The notes beneath the pieces were generated by a model that saw only the letters and a program-made list of their open reading frames with translations, was not told the origin of the DNA and made no database searches. This document shows positions 1 through 7,800 of a stretch of DNA of 10,091 nucleotides, in pieces (positions within the stretch are counted from its first letter, which is position 1; each line of letters opens with the position of its first letter). A program made the position numbers and the translations under genes. Source of the DNA: Funneliformis mosseae. Lineage: Eukaryota > Glomeromycota > Glomeromycetes > Glomerales > Glomeraceae. The stretch lies in assembly GCA_910592005.1 (NCBI GenBank), contig CAJVPP010004111.1:1-10091 (forward strand). Direction: 5' to 3'.

Positions 1-458
1 ATATAATTTTATAATTATTATATAATTTTTTCATTTATTATTATTATTTAAAATCAAATAAATAATTAGGTTCACCTAAATTTTTAATAAAAATATTTTG
101 AAATCTCTTTTTAGCATTTTTGTTTTTATTAAATGTGATAAATTAAAAATATTATTACATTAATATTATATTCTATTTATTATTATCGTTATTATCACTA
201 TTATCACTATTATCTTTTAATTCATTAGTATTACTTTATTTATCTTTTAATATATTAATCTATCTAGATATTATTTATCAACATTTTATATATTTTTATT
301 AATATTTAGACTTGTATTATTATTATTATCTATATTAAAATCTATTATAGATATTTCTAATACTGATATATTAAATTCTTATTCTAATATATTATTATCT
401 TTAATTAATAAAGCTGATATAATATTAAATATTTTTAAAATTTTTAGCTTATTCATTA

Positions 459-569
459 ATTTTTAACTTTTAACTTTTACTATAAAAGTATCTGAATTTA
501 TTTTATACTAAACTTTTCAATTATAAATAAAATATTAATATTGTTAATATTAAGTTAAAAGTAAAAATT
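459..569. repeat. Imperfect inverted repeat, AT-rich
   Basis: AATTTTTAACTTTTAACTT at 459-477 matches the reverse complement of 552-569 at 18 positions with one gap. The arms are separated by about 74 bp. It may be a small decayed hairpin element, but the arms are almost pure A/T apart from the ACTT motifs, so chance is not excluded. Confidence 0.35.
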
Positions 570-1353
570 TATAAAGTAATACAAAAAAATTTTACTTTTT
601 AAAATATAATCTATTTTATTATTAAAAAAAATCATTTTAAAAATACTAAAATTAATGTAATAGAAAAAATTTTTTGCAATTTAATAAAATTTTTTAAAAT
701 AATCATAAACAATATTTCAAAATCTAAGAATTTTATTATAAAATTACTGTATAATTGCATTATTTTAAAATTTTTTTTGATAACACTAATTAGCTCTTTT
801 TACAATTATATTCTCAAAACTATTTAATAATGTAATTATATAAAGCTATATTTATATATTTAATAGATCTTAATATATCTGAAAATAATATTTTTATTGT
901 AAAATATATATTAAATATCTAAATGTATTAATTAAAATAGGTAGAAAATTGAAATTTTCATTAAATAATATTTAATCTAATGAATGAAAAGGGAAAAGAA
1001 CAAAAAAAAATTGAGATTTATTTTTTTTTTTTGATATATTAATAATAATTTATTGCTAAGTATATAAATAATATAATAATAATATATGTATAATATAATT
1101 TTGATTCAATGCTAAATATATAAATATATATAAAAAAAAAACTTTTTTTAAATCAAAGTTATTATACTCATCCAGTGTATGATTCATGATATTTTACATA
1201 ATCTGAATAATGATAAAAAACTAACTAATTTATTTATTTAACCTTATATTTAATTAATTTTTTTTTATTATCTATAATAGTAGTTAAAGATTTAATTATT
1301 AAATTTAATAATAAATTTAATTTATTTTTATTTTAAATTGTTCAACTATATAT

Positions 1354-1507
1354 GGATACTTTGCAGTAGAAAAGGAAAGAAACTACAAAAAAAATTTTTT
1401 TTTATTTTATAAGTTAAATATTATTTTTTTAATAAAATAAATCCAGATTTAACATTAACTCAAAAAATTTTTTTTAGTAATTTACTCCCTTTCTACTGCA
1501 AAGCACC
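1354..1507. mobile_element. Short terminal-inverted-repeat element, probably a MITE
   Basis: The two ends are inverted copies. The left end reads GGATACTTTGCAGTAGAAAA from 1354. The right end, read on the minus strand from 1507, is GGTGCTTTGCAGTAGAAAGG. The block CTTTGCAGTAGAAA is identical in both, and similarity continues inward to about 45 bases with a few mismatches and small gaps, ending in matching A8/T6 runs. Both sides are flanked by TATATAT (1347-1353 and 1508-1514), a possible 7-bp target-site duplication, although in such AT-rich DNA this could be chance. At 154 bp there is no room for a transposase, so the element would be non-autonomous. The superfamily is not assignable from the sequence alone. 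Confidence 0.62.
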
Positions 1508-1935
1508 TATATATATTCTTAAATAAAATACTTAATACAAATATTAATATTTTTTTTCTTATCTAAAATTTATTTAATATTATTACTAATAAGTATGTTT
1601 AATTTTTATTTTATTACTTGTATAATAATAATTTTTTTTGTATTTTATTTTACTTATTAAATTTAATAATTTATAATATTTTTAAATTTTTTAATATTAC
1701 TAATATTACTTAATAAAAGAAATCTAAAAAATATTAATAATAAACATTATTTTTTTACAATATTACAATAATATATAAAATTAATTTTTTTTTTTATAGA
1801 TCAATTCTTAAAAAGGTAAATAATGTAATTAACCCCAACTTGTTTGTTTTAATCAAAAAAAAAAAAAAAAAAAAAATCTGGGGGATTAGAGGTTATCATA
1901 ATTTAAGCAAATGTGATTGGATAGTTGAAAATTTT

Positions 1936-1961
1936 TAATATGAATCACAATATTCATATTA
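1936..1961. repeat. Perfect 10-bp hairpin upstream of the zinc-knuckle gene
   Basis: TAATATGAAT (1936-1945) and ATTCATATTA (1952-1961) are perfect inverted arms around a 6-base loop. The hairpin sits about 75 bp before the start codon at 2035, in the likely promoter or 5' UTR. It could be a dyad binding site or an RNA hairpin. No function can be assigned. Confidence 0.4.
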
Positions 1962-2034
1962 CGAAACTTGTAAACAAATAAATCACTTTTTAAGTTTCTT
2001 ATCATCTATTTTGTAGGTATAGAAACTAAAAGTT

Positions 2035-2868
2035 ATGAATAAATCTGGATTTTCCGGACGTAGGTAAGGTCTTAAATCAAAAGCTATTACACAAGTAATG
2101 AAATTTTATTAATTGCTTGATTTGTTAAAAAGGTATCCGAGTACGGGATCAAAGCCATCGCCTAACACAAAGTGTCAAAAATGCTTAGAAACAGGACATT
2201 GGGTAAGTGTTTGTAGATTTTGGGTGTTGCTTGTATAAAATTTTTATTTTTACTAATTTTATTTCTAAACTTAGACATATGAATGTAAAAACAAACGAGC
2301 ATATAGTGCTCGACCAACAAGAACACAACAGCTCACAAAACCTTTAAAACCGATATCAATTGAACTTCCGGATGATTTTAAAACAAAGTAAATAAAATAA
2401 ATTTTTATGATGAATATTTAATTATGTAAATTTATTAATTTTAATAATTTATTAACTGAATAGGAAGGAACTTACAGAAAAAGCCTTATTAGAAAAAGAA
2501 ATGGAAATGGAAAAAGAGAAGGAAAAAGAGAAGGAAAAGGAAAAGGAAAGAAAAAAGAAAAGACTTCGCAAGGATGAGTACGTTAATTTGCGATTTTTTT
2601 TTTTTTTTAAAAAAAAATGTATATGTAAAATAATATTAAAATCAATACTTGATTTCAAAGATCATCATCGTCTTCTGAAGATTCAGGTAGCTCATCTTCA
2701 GATTCCCTTAGCGATAGTGATAGTGATACTTCAGCATCATCATCAAGTTTTAGCTCAGATAGTGGTAGTGGTTCAAGTTCTTCAAGTGTATCATCTAGAT
2801 CAAGAAGAAGTTCATCATCGTCGTCTTTATCTGAATTGCGTGGTAGGAAAAGAAAACGTGCCCGTTGA
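2035..2868 (+). CDS. ZCCHC10-like zinc-knuckle protein, 177 aa, five exons
   Basis: Exons are 2035-2063, 2133-2202, 2275-2387, 2464-2577 and 2661-2868. All introns are GT-AG, and the frame stays open to TGA at 2866-2868. The protein has a CCHC knuckle, C24-X2-C27-X4-H32-X4-C37, in the context [20 protein letters not shown], followed by a conserved basic stretch (YSARPTRTQQL). Next come a Lys/Glu-rich, probably helical segment (about residues 71-109), a long Ser/Asp-rich tail, and a basic C-terminus (RGRKRKRAR) that looks like a nuclear localisation signal. This order of knuckle, charged helix, Ser-rich tail and NLS is that of the ZCCHC10 family, whose biochemical role is poorly known. Nucleic-acid binding in the nucleus is inferred. 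Intron 2 cuts the knuckle between W33 and T34. The first ATG in frame, just before the first exon's donor, was chosen as start; no better upstream start is visible. A possible branch site (TACTAAT) lies at 2251-2257. Confidence 0.87.
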
Positions 2869-3032
2869 AGTTATAAAAAAAAAAATTAATCTTTTAATAG
2901 GTATGAGAATTTTGATTAATTTAAATTTTTTTTTTTTTAATTTACTTTTTTTTTTGTCATGCGCACTTTCTTTTACTTGTTTACGATTTGCACAGTAATT
3001 AAACCATTAAAACACAAAATTATATATATTTT

Positions 3033-3038
3033 AATAAA
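3033..3038 (+). terminator. Possible poly(A) signal AATAAA of the zinc-knuckle gene
   Basis: AATAAA lies about 165 bp after the TGA at 2866-2868. The motif is common by chance in AT-rich DNA, so this is only a candidate. Confidence 0.3.
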
Positions 3039-3196
3039 TATTTTAAAGAAACTTTTATTTTATAATGAGTATACAGTTGGTTAGTCATTTTAAATGGTTA
3101 ATGAAAGATACAGTATATCATATGATAAATATTTCGAATGAATAATTTATAATGAATGAACTTTTTAAAATAATGAACTTTTCCAACTCGAAAATT

Positions 3197-3407
3197 TGCG
3201 GATCACGTTTTTTGAATGTGCGATGATATAATCCGCAGAATTTGTTTACCGCAGTGAATCGGGTAACTTCATGAGTCATAATTTATTAGTCATAAGACTT
3301 TGTTTACGAAGAAAGCAAAAAGAAATATGGAGGATTACGCAAGCTTGTATTACTTGATTTGATGATAATTACGTGAACGAAGATCATAAAAAAACAAAAC
3401 TGCGGTA
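3197..3407 (+). promoter_or_regulatory. Upstream motif cluster of ATG8 (CCGCAG repeats and bZIP-like sites)
   Basis: CCGCAG occurs at 3233-3238 and 3249-3254. Its complement CTGCGG occurs at 3400-3405, and a further TGCGGA at 3197-3202. TACCGCAG (3247-3254) and CTGCGGTA (3400-3407) are perfect 8-bp inverted copies. Between them lie ATGAGTCAT (3271-3279), identical to the Gcn4/AP-1 consensus, TTAGTCAT (3286-3293), which resembles an AP-1/Yap1 site, and TTACGTGA (3369-3376), a CRE-like site. GC-containing motifs repeated in otherwise AT-rich DNA suggest real binding sites. Which factors bind is inference. Confidence 0.42.
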
Positions 3408-3419
3408 TATCCGATTCAT

Positions 3420-3470
3420 CCAATCATTTATTATCTCAATCTGGAACTTATTTGTCTTTCTCTATAAAAA
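3420..3470 (+). promoter_or_regulatory. Probable ATG8 core promoter: CCAAT and TATA box
   Basis: CCAAT is at 3420-3424 and TATAAAAA at 3463-3470, 39 bases further on and about 126 bp before the ATG at 3596. A pyrimidine-rich tract with several T runs (about 3510-3560) follows, as is common near transcription starts of strongly expressed fungal genes. The spacing is consistent with a short 5' UTR of roughly 100 nt. No transcript evidence is available. Confidence 0.5.
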
Positions 3471-3595
3471 TACCTTATAATCATTTACCCCCCCTAAAAA
3501 TACCACCACTTTTTTTTTTCCTACACTTTTTTTTTTTCAGTCCTTTTCTTTACTGTTCATACACATATTATTATTAAAACAAAAAATTAACAAAT

Positions 3596-4230
<635 letters not shown>

Positions 4231-4263
4231 CTTCTTGGGTAATTCTCTTGCTATTTTAATACC

Positions 4264-4295
4264 AATTAGTTATTATAAGGGTTAAATAACTAATT
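4264..4295 (+). repeat. 10-bp-arm hairpin in the ATG8 3' UTR
   Basis: AATTAGTTAT (4264-4273) and ATAACTAATT (4286-4295) are perfect inverted arms around a 12-base loop, starting 34 bases after the ATG8 stop. Stem-forming potential is certain. Function is unknown. Confidence 0.5.
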
Positions 4296-4302
4296 CCTTA
4301 AC

Positions 4303-4325
4303 GAGCAATGATTTCTATATTGCTC
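4303..4325 (+). repeat. Second hairpin followed by a T run in the ATG8 3' UTR
   Basis: GAGCAAT (4303-4309) and ATTGCTC (4319-4325) form a perfect 7-bp stem with a 9-base loop, directly followed by ten T. The shape recalls a bacterial terminator, but in a fungal nuclear gene it is more likely a 3' UTR structure or chance. Confidence 0.45.
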
Positions 4326-4535
4326 TTTTTTTTTGATGTGTGATGGGTTGACGTTCCCTCCGAAGATTAATTATTATTATTATTGCTCTTTATATAATTT
4401 TTTTTTTTTTTACCTTTTTATTGTACCTTTCCTGTTTTTTTCCTTTTTTATATATATATTTTTTTTTTTATTAAAATAATGAACCATTAAAATCAATATA
4501 TAATTGTTAAGAAAATGAATTTGCTTTAATTTTTT

Positions 4536-4541
4536 AATAAA
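4536..4541 (+). terminator. Possible poly(A) signal of ATG8
   Basis: AATAAA lies about 305 bp after the ATG8 stop and is followed by a run of A. Closer variants may be used instead; the choice cannot be made from sequence alone. Confidence 0.25.
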
Positions 4542-4752
4542 AAAAAAAATTTTTTTGTACGAACAAAGATTTTTAATAATTTTATTTTCATTAATATTTA
4601 TTTATTTTTACATTCTCAATCAATATAACATCACACCAAATATAAATTAATGTATAAACCAAAAGTGTTTTGATTTTTTTTTTTTGTAATAGTATCATAT
4701 TAATTAATTTTAACAAAAAACTCAATCATGACTTTTAAACCAATTATTATTA

Positions 4753-4758
4753 TTTATT
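4753..4758 (-). terminator. Possible poly(A) signal of SEC31
   Basis: On the minus strand this reads AATAAA, 50 bases beyond the SEC31 stop codon at 4808-4810. That is a plausible distance for a short fungal 3' UTR. Confidence 0.35.
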
Positions 4759-4807
4759 AAACATCATAATTTTGAAATTTTAAATTTGAAATTTGATGTT
4801 AAATAAC

Positions 4808-7800
4808 TTATTGTACGTTTTTACTCAACGTCAATAATTGTTTAATACCAACTAGCCTGTAAATTCGATAAAACTCGTTAGACAGAGTTTTAGAATAAAT
4901 AAAATAAATAAATTGGTGCTTACCATCTTGATTCACTGGAATATGAAGTCATTATACTAACTAAAGTATTTTGTGCAGTAACATAATCGCGTTTTTCTAT
5001 TTCTAAAATAATAATAATTGTTATGATTATTATTATTAAAGCATAAATTGTCATTATTATATTATATCAATCAAACCTTGAACTAATTTTAAAATATCCA
5101 CGATTATTTGATTTGAAATTTCTTCGTTATTCAATTGGTCAAATAGCGCATTAAGTCGTTTTTCTGTGTCAACCAATTGTTTAGATTGTAATCCCTTCAA
5201 TTACAAATTATGGTTATTAAAAAAATATATTATCACGCAAACCATTAAAAATCCTAAAATTACATTTAACATACAGCATTATAATATTGTTTAGTTCTTT
5301 GTAATTCACGAGAGAGTACATCGTAAATTGGTTTATGTGTAACTGGAATATGAGTTCTATCACCAACAGCTAAATTTATTTGAAATAAAAATTATCTAAT
5401 ATGGTAATGATGTATAAAAAAAAAAAAAAAAAAAACTTCAAAATAAACTTACGATGTTTATTTACGGGCGTAGGCGTCTTCGCTGGAGTAGGTGTTCTGG
5501 CGGGTTGTACAACTGGGGTTTGTTGATCTCCATATCCAACAGCTTGAGGTGGAGTGGGAGTTGAGCGGTCAGCTCCGTAATACGGCATTTGTCGTGCATG
5601 TGATTGCGGTGACGCTCTTGATTGTTGTGGTGGTGGTGTATAATAATTTCCTGCTGTCTGAGGAGACATCTGGAAATTAGGTTGATACCCAGCAGTTGTA
5701 GGAGCTACACGATTTGCTGGTGGTGGTGGTGGTGGTGGTTGCAAATTAGTAGCTCCTTGTATATTCTGATTTGGACCGTGAACTCCAGGTGGTGGTATTG
5801 TTCCCTGTGGTGCAGGGGAAGTTGATGAAGGGAAAGGAGTTGTGATTGGCAGTGGCTTGTTTGCTTGTGCTTGAATAGTCTTTTTTGCTGCCTGAGCTGA
5901 TGATACAGATGGCGGATCATTCCAATTAGGCAAATTCTTCTTAAATACAGCTGAAACATCTTGTGGAGAAAGATTTGTATTTTGAAGATTTGTATTGGCA
6001 ATTGGTGGAGGTGGAGGTGGAATTAAATTTACATTTTCATGAACAGGAAAAGCGGGCTGCGGGTAAGGATAACCTGTTTGGTTCTGGTTTGGAGCATTAT
6101 ATACATATTGATTAAATGGTGATTTCTGGGGTTGTTGAATTGGAGGTTGAATTGGAGGTTGAATTGGAGCATTATATGCATATTGATTATATAGTAAGTT
6201 TTGGGGTGGTTGAACTGGTGGTTGAATTGGTGGTTGATATGGTTGTTGAATTTGTTGTTGATATGGTTGTTGAATTTGTTGTTGATATGGTTGTTGATAT
6301 GGTTGTTGAATTTGTTGTTGATATGGTTGTTGAATTGGTTGTTGAATTGGTTGTTGAATTGGTTGTTGAATTGGTTGTTGAATTGGTTGTTGAATTGGTT
6401 GTTGAAGTTGGTGTGGAGGATTGGCTACAAATGGGAACGCAGGTGGTACCTTAATACCACTAACGTCAACTCCTGAATGATATAACCTTTCTCTGATCGC
6501 AGCTAACGGATCAACACCATTCACATCCATTTGCCTGTATTCCAATGGCGTTAGATTCAAATATTTAAGAGCAGTTGCCAGTCTACCCTGAGCGATTAAA
6601 ATCTCAGCATACTCAGCATATTTGTCATATAAATTAGCCAATTTAAACATTTTATTATTTGTTTCTGTGACACTAGCGTCCAAATTCTGAACCAAATCAG
6701 GATCAACATAATCTATAGCCTTGCGGAACACAGTAACCTTTTCAATGAGACTTTGAAGAGTTTTGGCATGGAATGAATATCTAGAACTAGAAGATTTAGT
6801 ATCATCCTGATCAGCAAGTTTTAGTTCAACTTGCTCCTCCTCTTCCTGCTCGGCAATCCAAATTTTAACAACATTTTCAAGATTTCCTGCCGCAAGGTAA
6901 CATAATACTGCATTTTTCCGAAATTCCGCTCCTTTTGGCTTATCATTTAAACAAGCTTCAGATTCTTGTTCAAGTCTTTGCCCTAACGCATTACATAATT
7001 CGCCAAAGTCTTCAGAACGGGCAAACGTACAAAGAACGACTACTATTTCTTGCCATTCAGATAAATCTGCATTATATACAATGTCCGATAAATCCTCAGA
7101 TACAATACTTTGAAGTAAACGCAAATAAGGAATATTAGAAGACTTTCTTTCAAAATATACGTTTCTGGTACGTTGTAAAAGTTCGTTACCACCACAACCA
7201 GCTAAAAGGACAGCGTCCGATAATCGATCCGACTCTATACACAAGTTCACAGCAGATTCAAAATCACCAAGAACAATAGATCTTGTAATAAGTTTATCCA
7301 CATCCGATTCTTGAGCCGGATATATTTTAAAAATTCCTTTAATAGATGAAGATACTGTTTGCGCTTTGTAAGTTGAGGTGGGATTATGAACAGGAAAAGT
7401 ATCAGAAATAATTTCGGAATTAAAGAAATCCGAAGCATCGGAAGGACCACCACCACCAGCTGTAGATTGATCAGAAAAAAGTTCTTCTATATTTTCAGAT
7501 TTGACAACGGATTGATCCACTGTACCGTGGCCTTCTTCTGATTTAGGACTGGTAGGCAAAGGCACAGTTTCTGCCTCTGAAACGCTTGTTTGTTTTACCT
7601 TATCTTGTTTTTTCTCGGGTTCAGCTTTTTTTTCGATATTCACAGAACCGTTAATACTCATATTTTTTATTGCATTTGAAATTTGCGTAACTATATCAGC
7701 TTTTAAGAATCCAAGATGTTTAACTAATTGTTCTCTTGCATTTTCATTTTCATTAAACATTGTGTGAAGTATTTTCCAATTTTCAGATTCCAATTCATTA

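Larger units (their letters stand above)
1..2034. other. AT-rich intergenic region without an intact gene
   Basis: This stretch of about 2 kb is dominated by A/T runs, with stops in every frame at short intervals. No open frame of useful length is visible on either strand. It contains the inverted-repeat element at 1354-1507, a weaker inverted repeat at 459-569, a run of 22 A at 1855-1876 and a 10-bp hairpin at 1936-1961. It also holds a low-complexity minus-strand stretch (about 173-260) that reads as Asn/Asp/Ser repeats. The last 200 bases before 2035 are the likely promoter and 5' UTR of the zinc-knuckle gene. A reverse-strand CCAAT box (ATTGG at 1916-1920) lies there, about 115 bp before the ATG. 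Confidence 0.7.
2869..3595. other. Spacer between the zinc-knuckle gene and ATG8: 3' UTR then promoter
   Basis: The first part (to about 3180) is AT-rich and holds a possible poly(A) signal at 3033-3038. From about 3180 to 3420 the composition becomes clearly less AT-rich and contains repeated CCGCAG and bZIP-like motifs. CCAAT, TATA and a pyrimidine-rich leader then lead into the ATG8 start. No coding region is supported here. Confidence 0.65.
4231..4807. other. Convergent spacer between ATG8 and SEC31 (both 3' UTRs)
   Basis: This 577-bp stretch holds the 3' ends of two converging genes. Just after the ATG8 stop are two hairpins (4264-4295 and 4303-4325). A short TTA/ATT microsatellite (about 4366-4384) and several T runs of 8-13 bases follow. 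No coding potential is visible on either strand. Confidence 0.7.

Noticed and set aside
1141..1200. Transposon end suggested by the sequence around 1165-1185 (ATACTCATCCAGTGTATG)
   Set aside because: No matching inverted partner or target duplication was found in the window.
2452..2658. Minus-strand open frame of 68 codons rich in Phe and Ser
   Set aside because: Antisense of the purine tract encoding Lys/Glu; low complexity only.
2501..2998. Plus-strand 165-codon open frame across the zinc-knuckle gene
   Set aside because: It coincides with exon 4, then reads through the T-rich intron and is out of frame with the Ser-rich exon 5. The spliced model is clearly better.
3521..3540. 3' splice site of a 5' UTR intron before ATG8 (T run then CAG)
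   Set aside because: With the TATA box at 3463-3470 there is no room for a donor and a minimal intron, so this is more likely the pyrimidine-rich leader.
6116..6476. Plus-strand open frames of 112 and 91 codons rich in Val/Glu or Leu/Trp
   Set aside because: They are antisense shadows of the SEC31 IQQP repeat; the 12-nt unit simply lacks stops in these frames.
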